Shown here: one piece after another, positions 18,001 through 26,245 of the stretch
How the letters are laid out: the number at the start of each line of letters is the position of its first letter
Numbering within the stretch: position 1 is the first letter of the stretch
NCBI GenBank assembly: GCA_902825945.1
Contig: CADECY010000072.1
Span: forward strand, 1-47,017
Direction: 5' to 3'
DNA from: an uncultured Acidobacteriota bacterium
GTDB lineage: Bacteria; Acidobacteriota; Terriglobia; Bryobacterales; Bryobacteraceae
DNA length: 47,017 bases
Position numbers and translations under genes: made by a program
Notes under the pieces: generated by a model
What the model was told of the DNA's origin: nothing
What the model saw: only the letters and a program-made list of their open reading frames with translations
Databases searched by the model: none

Positions 18001-18808
18001 GGTCTTGCTCGTGCAGCCCAACACGGGTCCCGGTGGCGGCGCCTTGACAGTCGCCGCCAACACGACCGCCCAGACGTCCATCACACTGCCAGCTCCGGCT
18101 GGAGCCGCTTCGGCCTTCGTCGCGGCGTGCAATGGGAACGGTTGCTCGGCGAACAGTCAGGTGGCTCCGGTGAATGTACCGGGCCCGAACCCGGCGGCGC
18201 CCGTGCTGGGATCACCCATCTCCGGCCAAACGGTGAACGGTCCGGTGGTGTTCTTCTCGTGGAATCGCGTGCCCGGCGACAATGGCTCGAACACGATTTA
18301 TCGGCTCTATGTGCAGGACCTGCTGCGTCAGGCCGCGGCGCTCGACGTGCTCACCACGTCGAACTTCCACGCCGCCTACTTGAAGGCGGAAGGTACGCGA
18401 TATGACGCGCTGGTGATCGCGAATCCGGGCGGAAGCGCGGTAGCGGGTCCGGCGGCGGGGTTCAACGTCCGCGGGACATCGGCAACGGCGCCGACGATGG
18501 TTGCACCCACGCATGACGGCACCGCCGTGGCGGGTAACGTTACGCTCGGCTGGTCACCGGTCGCGGGAGCAAACTTGTATCAATACTACGTGTCGATGCA
18601 AGGGCAGAATACGACGGTGACGGGAGTGACGCCGGGGCTGCTGGTGCAGGTTCCTCTGCCGCTGCTGAATGGCGGCCCGGCTCCGTACAGCGCAATCGTA
18701 CGCGCGTGTCCGGCGGCAAGCACGTGCGCCGCGGGATCCGACGCGGGGTGGGGACCGTGGTCCAACCTGGGTGGCCCCGGCGTGACGAACTTCACGGCGA
18801 TCCCGTAG
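15017..18808 (+). CDS. Large secreted SBBP-repeat protein (paralogue 1)
   Basis: 1263 residues from ATG 15017, with AAAGG nine bases upstream. A signal peptide (LAAFALASAAGFA) leads into a DUF7948-like N-terminal domain (FFEPNLGQAPAGVRFVSR, VYPGIDLVVYS, YDFVVAPGADP, VIDPVI). At least five SBBP beta-propeller repeats follow between about residues 240 and 690, with the pattern YLGG..D..A..VA.D..GN.YVAG (for example YLGGTDEDTPSGVALDAAGN). A BACON-like module (WRAVSAAPWITF) is near residues 680-760. Several FnIII-like units with FSWSAVAGAVRYEVLL-type strands make up the rest. A large extracellular binding or structural protein is likely. It is clearly paralogous to 26931-30935, with the same domain order. 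Confidence 0.9.
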   Translation: MIAKMPFRRLAAFALASAAGFAAPVTVPVFFEPNLGQAPAGVRFVSRASGLTAYVSENGVGFAISRRTNAPQPGGRRRHPVMEESAVRMVIDGARDNATAEGLDRLGGVSHYFPSQDRRTWRTGVPHFARMKVAAVYPGIDLVVYSLDGQIEYDFVVAPGADPASIRLRYEGASHMRLSDAGDLVLSTALGDLRQIRPRVYQEIAGRRIEVESRYRISHGRLGFELARYDRTKPVVIDPVIVWSSFLGGGAADSAAGVAVDAQGNSYVAGFTRSANFPVRVPVQGVLLGSVTAFAAKINAGGSAIEWATYIGTDSQATGIAVDSSGNAHVAGTVAGAFPVLNPYQGLRGGGTDGFIAKLSPSGSALIYSSYLGGTDEDTPSGVALDAAGNAYVGGITDSVDFPVLNAYQRQGAPAAFVTKFLAAGSQIGYSTKLLYPDALYSNVAVGADQAGGAYLAGRSSASIPTTASSYQQNVAGGTDAFLVKFNPHSTGNLTVGYATYLGGAGEDYATAVSIAGSGESILVAGNTASANFPLRLAAQSTPGGGWDGFVVRLSVFNLISSTYFGGTLDDFINAGAIAAGRESFVAGQTVSTNLPAKANEKHNGLDAFVARFSEAGNAILYSMYLGGNGDDLANAIAVDSGSVAHVAGQTAALDYPQVSPVQNFGGVNDAFLARISPCDTIAANPRTITASASTAGYNINFAADSACAWRAVSAAPWITFGSATQGTGGTTVNLLAATNGGPARTGTASIGGVGITVQQNSGLPTGGLGLASPNITTPGANQIVAVSGVTFRWDPVGGADSYDLRLFDAATNGVLFNGGLLGGNAVSTLISLPRGEYVFAVRACSGGLTAATCGSYATRLFRVDPASPLASPQVDQPVEGAQLTSSTVTFSWSAVAGAVRYEVLLEDVQAGTAELQLSTAGLGTVYSLGGSNQYRFVVRACTAGCGPWSAPVRFSVQLPQVPQTAPRISPNPAVANGNQVTVSYNSVQGADLYRVLLVQPNTGPGGGALTVAANTTAQTSITLPAPAGAASAFVAACNGNGCSANSQVAPVNVPGPNPAAPVLGSPISGQTVNGPVVFFSWNRVPGDNGSNTIYRLYVQDLLRQAAALDVLTTSNFHAAYLKAEGTRYDALVIANPGGSAVAGPAAGFNVRGTSATAPTMVAPTHDGTAVAGNVTLGWSPVAGANLYQYYVSMQGQNTTVTGVTPGLLVQVPLPLLNGGPAPYSAIVRACPAASTCAAGSDAGWGPWSNLGGPGVTNFTAIP

Positions 18809-18818
18809 TCTGAATAGA

Positions 18819-19430
18819 GTGCCACATCCGAAGACACTCATTTTCGACCTGGGCAACGTGATCGTGCCATTCGACTTCACGCGTGCCTACCGGAGGTTCG
18901 AGGAACTCACCGGAATTCCGCCCGAGGAACAACGCGCCCGCATCGCGGCGACTGGTTTGGTGCCGAAGCTCGAAACCGGGCTGATCGAGCCCGAGGATTT
19001 CGTGGACAAGCTGACCGCGGCGCTCGGCGCGCCGATGTCCTACGCGGACTTCCGCGACCTCTGGGTCTCGATCTTCCACCACGAAACTCTGATTCCGGAG
19101 AGCCTGTTCGTGTCGCTCGCCAGCCGCTACCGGCTGGTGTTATTGTCAAACACCAACGCGATCCACTTCGACATGATCCGCGAGAACTATCCGCATCTCG
19201 GGCACTTCGATCACTGGGTGCTGTCCCACGAGGTGAAGGCGATGAAACCTTCGCCCGCGATCTACGCGGCGGCAATCGAGCACGCTCACGCGTTGCCCGA
19301 AGAGTGCTTTTTCACCGACGATATTCCCGAGTATGTCGCGGGCGCGCGCGCGGCCGGAATCGACGCGGAGCAATTCCTCGGCTACGACAAGCTGTTGTCG
19401 GACCTTCGGACTCGCGGAGTGGAGGTATAG
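18819..19430 (+). CDS. HAD-IA family phosphatase (YihX-like)
   Basis: 203 residues from GTG 18819. HAD motif I is LIFDLGNVIVPFD, motif II LLSNTNA, motif III with lysine in VKAMKPSP, and motif IV FFTDD. A helical cap between motifs I and II (about residues 15-85) fits the HAD-IA subgroup; the DLGNV variant is usual in glucose-1-phosphatase YihX relatives. These are cytosolic phosphatases of small phosphorylated metabolites; the substrate is not predictable. It is the first of three tightly packed genes, with the next start two bases after its stop. Confidence 0.85.
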   Translation: MPHPKTLIFDLGNVIVPFDFTRAYRRFEELTGIPPEEQRARIAATGLVPKLETGLIEPEDFVDKLTAALGAPMSYADFRDLWVSIFHHETLIPESLFVSLASRYRLVLLSNTNAIHFDMIRENYPHLGHFDHWVLSHEVKAMKPSPAIYAAAIEHAHALPEECFFTDDIPEYVAGARAAGIDAEQFLGYDKLLSDLRTRGVEV

Positions 19431-19431
19431 C

Positions 19432-19737
19432 GTGCTGATCGTTCACGTATTCGTGCATGTAAAGCCCGAGTGCATCGAGGCTTTTCGCGAAGCGTCGGCC
19501 GAGAACGCGCGCAACAGCGTGCTCGAGCCGGGAATCGCGCGGTTCGACGTGATTCAGCAGGCCGATGATCCTTCGCGGTTCGTTCTGGTCGAAGTCTACC
19601 GCACGGCGGAGGCTCCGGCGGCGCACAAGGAGACCGCGCACTACGCGCGCTGGCGCGATGCGGTGGCGGAGATGATGGCGGAGCCGCGATACAGCGTGAA
19701 ATACGCGAGCGTATTCCCGCCGGACTCGGGCTGGTAG
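19432..19737 (+). CDS. Antibiotic-biosynthesis-monooxygenase (ABM) domain protein
   Basis: 101 residues from GTG 19432, with GGAGG at 19421-19425. The short ABM ferredoxin-like fold is recognisable: VHVFVHVKPECIEAFREA, EPGIARFDVIQQADDPSRFV, LVEVYRT and HKETAHYARWRDAV. Relatives include LsrG and YgiN, which isomerise or oxidise small quinone- or dione-like molecules. It sits between a phosphatase and an alcohol dehydrogenase with only one- and two-base gaps, suggesting a small catabolic operon. Confidence 0.85.
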   Translation: MLIVHVFVHVKPECIEAFREASAENARNSVLEPGIARFDVIQQADDPSRFVLVEVYRTAEAPAAHKETAHYARWRDAVAEMMAEPRYSVKYASVFPPDSGW

Positions 19738-19739
19738 CG

Positions 19740-20876
19740 ATGCGGTTCGAGTTCGCGACCGCCGCGCGCGTCGTGTTCGGTGAAGGCACGCTCGCGGAAG
19801 TGGCCACGATGGCGCGGGAGTTCGGCAAGCGAACCCTGGTGGTCTGCGGCGGATCCGGCCGCGAATCGCGGCTCGTTGGGATGCTCGACGATCCGGTGGT
19901 TTTCCGGATTTCGGGCGAGCCATCGGTGGATGACGCGCGATCGGGCGCGGAGTTCGCACGCGCCGAGGGGTGCGCGTGCGTGGTGGGATTCGGGGGTGGC
20001 AGCGCGATCGATGCCGCGAAGGCGATCGCGGGTTTGGCGGGCAATCCAGGCGATCCGCTCGACTATCTCGAAGTGGTGGGCGCGGGGCGAGCGCTCTCAA
20101 ACCAGGGGCTGCCTTTCCTCGCTGTGCCGACGACCGCGGGAGCAGGCGCCGATGTTACCCGCAACGCCGTGCTACTGTCGCGCACACATCGTGTCAAGGC
20201 CAGTCTGCGGAGTAACCTCCTCTACGCGCGCGCCGCGGTCGTGGATCCGGAACTGACGTACGGCTTGCCATCGGCGCTGACCGCCGCTACCGGGATGGAT
20301 GCGCTGACGCAGTTGATCGAGCCGTACGTCTCCTCGCGCGCCAATCCGATGACCGATGCCTTGTGCGCGGACGGAATCCAGGCGGTGGCATGGGCGCTGC
20401 CGCGTGCGTGGCGTAATGGCGCGGATCGCGAGGCGCGGCGCGCAATGGCATGGTCGAGCTTATCAGGCGGATTCGCCCTTGCAAACGCCGGGCTCGGCGC
20501 GGTTCATGGGTTCGCGGCGCCGATCGGTGGAGGGTTTCCGGCACCGCATGGAGCCGTTTGCGCGGCGCTGCTGCCGCACGCGATGGAGGTGAACCTGCGC
20601 GCGCTACGGGCAAAGTCGATGGAGGTGGGAGTCGCGCGATACCAGCGAGTGGCCGGGTGGCTCACTGGCAATGCCAGCGCGGCACCGGACGAGGGTATTG
20701 AATTCGTGGCGCGGCTATGCACGGATCTCGGGGTCCCGCCGCTGCGCACCTACGGAGTTGGTTCTTCTTCGGTCGCCGAACTGGTCCGGAACGCGGCGCA
20801 GGCTTCCAGCATGAAGGCGAATCCGGTCGCATTGACCGAGGCGGAAATGGAAGAGATCCTGACCCGTGCGATTTGA
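19740..20876 (+). CDS. Iron-containing alcohol dehydrogenase family protein
   Basis: 378 residues, two bases after the ABM stop. NAD-binding region GFGGGSAIDAAKAIA is near residue 85. The metal-site segment includes GMDALTQLIEPYVSS (Asp) and GAVHGFAAPIGGGFPAPHG with two conserved His. The family includes maleylacetate reductases, lactaldehyde reductases and glycerol dehydrogenases; the short length and the APIGGGF-PAPHG context lean to the maleylacetate-reductase-like branch, but this is a weak call. With the HAD and ABM genes it likely forms a small-molecule catabolic operon. Confidence 0.88.
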   Translation: MRFEFATAARVVFGEGTLAEVATMAREFGKRTLVVCGGSGRESRLVGMLDDPVVFRISGEPSVDDARSGAEFARAEGCACVVGFGGGSAIDAAKAIAGLAGNPGDPLDYLEVVGAGRALSNQGLPFLAVPTTAGAGADVTRNAVLLSRTHRVKASLRSNLLYARAAVVDPELTYGLPSALTAATGMDALTQLIEPYVSSRANPMTDALCADGIQAVAWALPRAWRNGADREARRAMAWSSLSGGFALANAGLGAVHGFAAPIGGGFPAPHGAVCAALLPHAMEVNLRALRAKSMEVGVARYQRVAGWLTGNASAAPDEGIEFVARLCTDLGVPPLRTYGVGSSSVAELVRNAAQASSMKANPVALTEAEMEEILTRAI

Positions 20877-20886
20877 ACAGCCTGGA

Positions 20887-22086
20887 TCAGGCCTTGGTGA
20901 GTTCCGTGGTGGTTGAGGCGTTGACCGAGAAGTACTCGAGGAACTTCTTCTTCGACGCCGCCAGACGCCCGGGCTGGGATCGTTCCATCATGGCGTAGCC
21001 CAACGCCTGGAACTGGCGGCCGAGTTCAGTGTCGATTTCCACTTCGCGGCCCGCGGTAAGGGCGTTGTGAACACCACGATAGTCGTTTGAGAATTCCATG
21101 TAAACGGGAACGCCGAGAAGCTGCTCGATCTGCTGGGTAGTGATGAGAGGGCGCTTCTGCGAGCGGTTCAGCAGGACGGCGACGCGATCGCCGAGATCCA
21201 TGCCGCTCAGCAGATGGAACTTCTGTCGCGCAAGGTGGAGCGTCGGAATTTCCGGCGTGCAGACCAGGAAAATCTTCCGCGCTTCCTGCATGACTTCGAG
21301 TGAGAATTTCTCCATGTTGCCCGAAAGGTCAATGCAGATGGCCCTGTAGAACCGGCGCGCGAAACCGATGAGTTGGCGCATCTGGATGGGATCGATGCGT
21401 GTTTGCGGGTCGAGCCGGCCGGCGGGAAGCACGTCTAGCTTCGAAACGTTGGCGACGAGTTGGGGCCAGATGTGCTCGTCGAGCTTGTTGGAGTTCTCCG
21501 CGGCCTCATATATTGTGTAGACATTCTCGAGCTTCAGCATGAAGCCGATCAGGCCCGAATTCAGATCGAGGTCCATGAGGAGCGTGTGGTTGTCTGGCTG
21601 GTTGGCGGCCGCCACGGCGGCATTCAGCGCGATGGTGGAGGTACCGGCTCCGGCCTTGGAGGGCAGAAACGCGAAGACATTGTCGGTGGTATCGACCTGG
21701 GCCGGTTTGCGTTCGAGCAATTCCTCGAGGCGGCTGACAGTCGCCATGAACGCGTTGATATCGAACGGAAACGCGAGATATTCTCGAACGCCGAGGTGCA
21801 TCAGGTCGAGCAGGACAGCGGGATCGCAGCCACGATCGACGGCCACCACCTGGCAACCGGGCAGATAGTGTTCGACTCCCTGCAAGACCTCGATCGCGTG
21901 CGGAAGTTGTTCGATGCTGAGGAAAACCGTTTGCGGCGCGTTGGCCCGCAGGAACCGCTCCAACTCATAGCTCACCAGATAGCGATCGATCGTCTTGGTG
22001 ACGCCGACGCGCCCGGAACGGGAGATGATCTCGTTCAATCGCGTCGATAACTCGACATCCGGCGAAATGATTACGGCACGAAGCAT
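20887..22086 (-). CDS. CpaE/TadZ-like ATPase with receiver-like N-terminus
   Basis: 399 residues. The first about 120 residues look like an atypical response-regulator fold (AVIISPDVELSTRLNEII, LMHLGVREYLAFPF). The rest is a MinD/ParA-type ATPase: a deviant Walker A SKAGAGTSTIALNAA near residue 143 (the usual GKT lysine is replaced by Thr, as in many TadZ proteins), then LLMDLDLNSG, DLSGNM and VAVLLNRSQK. CpaE/TadZ proteins localise Flp/Tad pilus assembly at the cell pole. No other tad genes are in the window, so it may be a stand-alone copy. It is convergent with the alcohol dehydrogenase gene. Confidence 0.82.
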   Translation of the reverse strand: MLRAVIISPDVELSTRLNEIISRSGRVGVTKTIDRYLVSYELERFLRANAPQTVFLSIEQLPHAIEVLQGVEHYLPGCQVVAVDRGCDPAVLLDLMHLGVREYLAFPFDINAFMATVSRLEELLERKPAQVDTTDNVFAFLPSKAGAGTSTIALNAAVAAANQPDNHTLLMDLDLNSGLIGFMLKLENVYTIYEAAENSNKLDEHIWPQLVANVSKLDVLPAGRLDPQTRIDPIQMRQLIGFARRFYRAICIDLSGNMEKFSLEVMQEARKIFLVCTPEIPTLHLARQKFHLLSGMDLGDRVAVLLNRSQKRPLITTQQIEQLLGVPVYMEFSNDYRGVHNALTAGREVEIDTELGRQFQALGYAMMERSQPGRLAASKKKFLEYFSVNASTTTELTKA

Positions 22087-22268
22087 TTCGGTCTCCCAGG
22101 CTTCACGTTAAGAAATTTCATGGAGAAGATCATTGACCAGCCACTCCCAGTGTTGACAGCGAAATACCTGAGCGGCGCATTCGTTAAACTAGGAGTCCCG
22201 CGGTCCGGCTGGTTCGCCTCGCCGCGGGCTTCCACGTCAATCTATCGGTCGGTACCGGGAAAATCCTT

Positions 22269-24782
22269 ATGTGTTTCGTCCTAGTTCGCGCGTTCTACGT
22301 AACCCTGCTATTTTCCTTGGCTTTGGGCGCCTTCCAGGGCAAGAAGGGAGGCGGAAAAAAGAAGCAGGCGAGCGCCGATGGCCTCGAAACCGGCGCCGGA
22401 GTCACGCTTCCACAGGCGAAGTTCGCGGGCACGATCCCCGCCGAGCCCGCCAGCGATCCCGGAAAGCAATCGGATTGGCCAGCCATCGCCCACACGGCAG
22501 ATGGCGCGCTGTGGATCGCCTATGTTGAATGGAACGACAAGGACGCGGATCGGGTCCTGATCCGGCGGAAACCGGTGGGCGGAGACTGGTCGGCTCCCGT
22601 GGAGCTGAAGGACGGCTCCGGCGACCATTACCGGCCCGCGCTTGCGGCGTCAGGCGACAGCGTGGTGGCCGTTTGGTCCGGACAGGTGGAGTCGAATTTC
22701 GAGCTCTTCTCAGCATCGATCGGCCCGGGCCTGAAGCCGGGCCGCGTGGAGCGCCTGACGCGTGCTCCGCATGGCGACTTCAACGTCCGGGCCGCCTCCG
22801 ATTCGAAGGGCAACGTCACCATCGTCTGGCAGTCTTTCCGCGCCGGCAACGCTGACATCTTCGCGCGGCAGCGAACCGGCGGGAAGTGGGGCGCCGAGGT
22901 GCGGCTGAGTGACAGCCCGGCAAACGATTGGGAGCCCGCGATCGCGATCGACGGCCGCGGAGCCGCATGGGTGTCCTGGGATTCTTACCATCACGGCAAC
23001 TACGACGTCTTGCTGCGCCCGATCGAGAACGGCAAGCCCGGCGCGATCGTGCCGGTGACCACGGAGTCCTCGGCGCAGTTCCACTCGACCGTCGCCGTGG
23101 ATGGCGAGGGCCGCGTCTGGGTGGCGTGGGACGATAGCGGCATCAATTGGGGCAAGGACTTCTCGGCGGCCAGTGGGATGCCCGGTAGCCGAGGGCTCCA
23201 CTACTCGCGCGGCCTGGGTATCCGGGTTTGGGCCAACGGCCGCTTGCAGGAGCCGTCCGCCAGGCTCGACCCGGTCCTGACTGGCCGCATGCAGCGCTAC
23301 GCTGAGTTGCCACACCTGATGACGGACGGCGCGGGCGCGATCCATTTGGTCTTCCGCCACTGGACCGAAACCAAGCCGCATGAGATCTACCACTTCTACG
23401 AAACAGTCCTGGCGGGCGGCAAGTGGTCCGAACCCAATCAGTTGGGCAACAGCTCCGGCCAGAACTCGCAACACGCCTCGCTCGGCTTGGCGCCGAGGGG
23501 TGGGCTCACAGTCGCCTACGCAAGCGATGGGCGATCCGTGACGAACCTTCCGAAGAAGCAGGATCACGCGCTGCACTACGTGGCGTACACGGCGGCGATT
23601 GAGAAAGGCGCCGGAGCCCCGGGCGTAACCCTCGTGAACTTGGCATTGCCTGCTCCCGGAGTTGCGCCGCCGCGGCGTCCCCGGCATTCGATGACCGTGG
23701 CCGGGAAGACTTACAAGCTCATGATGGGCGATTGCCACCGCCACACCGACATTCGCGGACATTCCGGCGTCGACGCTTCCGTGCTCGACACCTACCGTTA
23801 CGCGATCGATGCGGCGCAACTCGATTTTCTCGGCACCGCCGACCACAACGAGGTGACCGGTGGCGGCTGGCCCGACGGCCTGCGTGACTATCACTGGTAC
23901 TGGGTCCAGAAAGCGGTGGACTTGTTCACTCACGATCCGGTCTTCGTGGGCATGTACAGTTACGAACACTCGATGGCTTCGCCCGGCGGGCATCGCAACG
24001 TGCTGTTCCTGAAACGCGGGGCGCCACTGCGGATGATCGATCGGGGCAAGGGCTACGATTCGGCGGATAACAGCCCACCGGCGATGTGGAAGTTCTGGGA
24101 GGAGAAAGTGCTCTCGCAGCCGGGACAAAAGTCGGTAATCGTGCCCCATACGTTCGCCTCGGGTCCGCTGGCCGATTGGAAATGGCCGAACGCGCGGTTC
24201 GATTGCCTGCTGGAAATCTACCAGGGCTGCCGGGGAAGTTACGAAGCTTGGCGCACACCGGCGAAGGAGAAACGAGGCGGTACTCAGACCGACCTCGAAG
24301 GCCACTTCGCGCAGGACGCGCTGAGAGCCGGTAACGTCTACGGATTCGTGTCATTCTCTGACCATGCGTCGACCCACAACAGTTGGGCCGCCGTTTGGGC
24401 GCTATCCGAAAACCGGCGCGGGATCATCGATGGAATGTACGACCGGCGGACTTTTGCCGCAAGCGACGAGATCATCGTCCGCGCCAGCGCGGCTGGACAC
24501 ATGCCGGGCGAGGAGTGGGAAGCGCCGGTATCGAGACCGCCGCGAATCGAGGCAAAGATCGAAGCGCCGGACACCATCCTGCGAATCGACATCGTCAAGG
24601 ACGGGAAGTTCGTCTACACAGCACGGCCGAACGCGCGCGCGGCCGAACTCAACTTCCAGGATATGGAAGCAAAGCCGGGGAAATCATATTATTACGTCCG
24701 CGTGTTCCAGCGCGACACGGAGAAGCCCGAGGGCGATCCGGAGATCGCGTGGGCCTCGCCGTTTTATGTCACTTACAAGTAG
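22269..24782 (+). CDS. Secreted propeller fused to PHP-like (DUF3604-type) metal-binding domain
   Basis: 837 residues. A signal sequence (YVTLLFSLALGAFQG) is followed by a Lys-rich stretch. Repeats with WPAIAHTADGALWIAYVEW, GNVTIVWQSFRAGNADIFA and RVWVAWDDSGIN units form a beta-propeller to about residue 440. A PHP-type metallohydrolase domain begins near residue 485 with GDCHRHTDIRGH and continues DFLGTADHNE and MYSYEHS to a late FSDHAS; these His/Asp residues would bind metals. DUF3604 and CehA-like proteins have this layout and are thought to be extracytoplasmic hydrolases. The substrate is unknown. The downstream PQQ-like gene is convergent, with a hairpin between them. Confidence 0.82.
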   Translation: MCFVLVRAFYVTLLFSLALGAFQGKKGGGKKKQASADGLETGAGVTLPQAKFAGTIPAEPASDPGKQSDWPAIAHTADGALWIAYVEWNDKDADRVLIRRKPVGGDWSAPVELKDGSGDHYRPALAASGDSVVAVWSGQVESNFELFSASIGPGLKPGRVERLTRAPHGDFNVRAASDSKGNVTIVWQSFRAGNADIFARQRTGGKWGAEVRLSDSPANDWEPAIAIDGRGAAWVSWDSYHHGNYDVLLRPIENGKPGAIVPVTTESSAQFHSTVAVDGEGRVWVAWDDSGINWGKDFSAASGMPGSRGLHYSRGLGIRVWANGRLQEPSARLDPVLTGRMQRYAELPHLMTDGAGAIHLVFRHWTETKPHEIYHFYETVLAGGKWSEPNQLGNSSGQNSQHASLGLAPRGGLTVAYASDGRSVTNLPKKQDHALHYVAYTAAIEKGAGAPGVTLVNLALPAPGVAPPRRPRHSMTVAGKTYKLMMGDCHRHTDIRGHSGVDASVLDTYRYAIDAAQLDFLGTADHNEVTGGGWPDGLRDYHWYWVQKAVDLFTHDPVFVGMYSYEHSMASPGGHRNVLFLKRGAPLRMIDRGKGYDSADNSPPAMWKFWEEKVLSQPGQKSVIVPHTFASGPLADWKWPNARFDCLLEIYQGCRGSYEAWRTPAKEKRGGTQTDLEGHFAQDALRAGNVYGFVSFSDHASTHNSWAAVWALSENRRGIIDGMYDRRTFAASDEIIVRASAAGHMPGEEWEAPVSRPPRIEAKIEAPDTILRIDIVKDGKFVYTARPNARAAELNFQDMEAKPGKSYYYVRVFQRDTEKPEGDPEIAWASPFYVTYK

Positions 24783-24793
24783 CGCAAGGGGAG

Positions 24794-24817
24794 TCTACTG
24801 CTTGCCGAAGCAGTAGA
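24794..24817. terminator. Hairpin between convergent genes
   Basis: A perfect ten-base-pair inverted repeat (TCTACTGCTT, loop GCCG, AAGCAGTAGA) lies between two convergent stops and includes the stop codon of the minus-strand gene. Neither strand has a clear U-run, so intrinsic termination is only likely, not certain. Confidence 0.45.
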
Positions 24818-26192
24818 GCGTCGAACGGGTGCGAACATAGATGCGGCCGTCGACGATCGCCGGCGTGGCGTGAACGGAGTCGCCGAAGTCGATCACCTTG
24901 GTCACTTCCCATTCACCGCCGGCCTTGATGATCGCCAGTTTGCCCTCTTCGTTCACCGTGTAGATTTTGCCGTCCGCCGCGATTGGTGACGCGAAGTAGT
25001 TGCCGAGAGCACCGGTGACACGGCCCTGCTTCAACTGCGCGCCGGTCTTGGCGTCGAGCGCGGTGAAGATGCCGCCATCCTTCACCATGTAGAGCACGCC
25101 CCGATAGAGCAGCGGCGAAGGGACGTTCGGGAGCGCCTTCTCGTACTTCCAGAGGCGGTTCTTGACCGTCATGTCACCCTGACCGCCCATCTTGAAGGCG
25201 TTGACACCGTTGATCACCGAGCGCTTGGCCTGGTACATTGACCAGTCGCGCTTCTCGAGCGCGCCGGTGTTGTCGAGGTCGAGATCGGCGAACTTCTTCT
25301 GCATCTTCTCGTCGAACTCTTCCTTCTGGAGTTTGCCATCCTTGTTCGCGTCGATCTTGGCAAGCACTTCGGCGAACTCTGGCACCGTCTCCTGCTGGCC
25401 GGGATCGGCCTCACCGGCCCAGCCGAGGATGAAGACGTTCTCGCCATCGATCACGGGCGTGGGCTTCAGTTGCCAGGTGAGTCCACCGACGTACCATTCT
25501 TCCTTGCCGGTTTCGACATCGTATGCAACGAGCCGGTAGGAACCGGCGAGCAGCACCTGCTTGTTGCCGCCGGGCGGAGTCCACAGGATCGGCGTCGAGA
25601 ATCCGCGCGTGAATTCGGGCCGATCGATCTTCCACTTCGTCTTCCCGTTGCGCGCGTCGAGAGCGAGGAAGTAGGAGCCGGACTCCTGATCGAGCGGGAG
25701 CAGAATCGTGTTTCCTGTGAGCACCGGAGTCGCGGACTGGCCCATCGGATTGTTGAAAGGACCCAGCGCGGCGCGCCAGCGCTCCTCGCCGTCCGGACCG
25801 TAGGAGAGCATGCCGAAATCGGTGAAAAACACGAAGACGTTCTTGCCGTCGCTCGCAGCCGAAGCGGAGGTCGGTGAATTCGCCTTGTGCAGCTTCTCTT
25901 CGCGCGGGCGGGGCGATTCGCGCCGCCACAGGATCTTACCGCTCGAACGTTCGAGCGCGAAGGTGAACAGCTTCTTCTCTTCGTAGCCGGTGAGATAGAT
26001 GCGGTTGCCGACGATCACCGGCGAGGAGTGGCCAGCCGGAAGCGCGGTTTTCCAGATGACGTTCTTCTCGGGTCCGAAGTCATCGATCAGGTTTTGGTCC
26101 GGTGCGATCCCAGAGCTGTTGATGCCGCGAAACGTCGGCCAGTCGGTCGCGAACAGCGAAGCGCAGAGCAGGAAAGGGAAGAAGCCTCTCAT
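24795..26192 (-). CDS. PQQ-like beta-propeller protein with inserted EF-hand pair
   Basis: 465 residues with a short signal peptide (FFPFLLCASLFATDW). Repeats of the PQQ-binding-like/YncE type occur throughout, for example DWPTFRG, VIWKTALPAGHSSPVI, FLALDARNGKTKWKI, VAYDVETGKEEWYVGG and FTALDAKTGAQL. Between propeller blades, near residues 280-320, are two EF-hand-like loops: KIDANKDGKLQKEEF and DLDLDNTGALEKRDW. Calcium binding by the inserted pair is inferred. Similar PQQ-like proteins abound in Planctomycetes and Acidobacteria as periplasmic proteins of unknown role. A TAGAAT box at 26206-26201 is eight bases from ATG 26192, consistent with a leaderless transcript. Confidence 0.88.
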   Translation of the reverse strand: MRGFFPFLLCASLFATDWPTFRGINSSGIAPDQNLIDDFGPEKNVIWKTALPAGHSSPVIVGNRIYLTGYEEKKLFTFALERSSGKILWRRESPRPREEKLHKANSPTSASAASDGKNVFVFFTDFGMLSYGPDGEERWRAALGPFNNPMGQSATPVLTGNTILLPLDQESGSYFLALDARNGKTKWKIDRPEFTRGFSTPILWTPPGGNKQVLLAGSYRLVAYDVETGKEEWYVGGLTWQLKPTPVIDGENVFILGWAGEADPGQQETVPEFAEVLAKIDANKDGKLQKEEFDEKMQKKFADLDLDNTGALEKRDWSMYQAKRSVINGVNAFKMGGQGDMTVKNRLWKYEKALPNVPSPLLYRGVLYMVKDGGIFTALDAKTGAQLKQGRVTGALGNYFASPIAADGKIYTVNEEGKLAIIKAGGEWEVTKVIDFGDSVHATPAIVDGRIYVRTRSTLYCFGKQ

Positions 26193-26245
26193 GGGGGCTT
26201 ATTCTATCGCGAAACCGGGGCGCCTTGCCTCGTCAGCGTGACACG

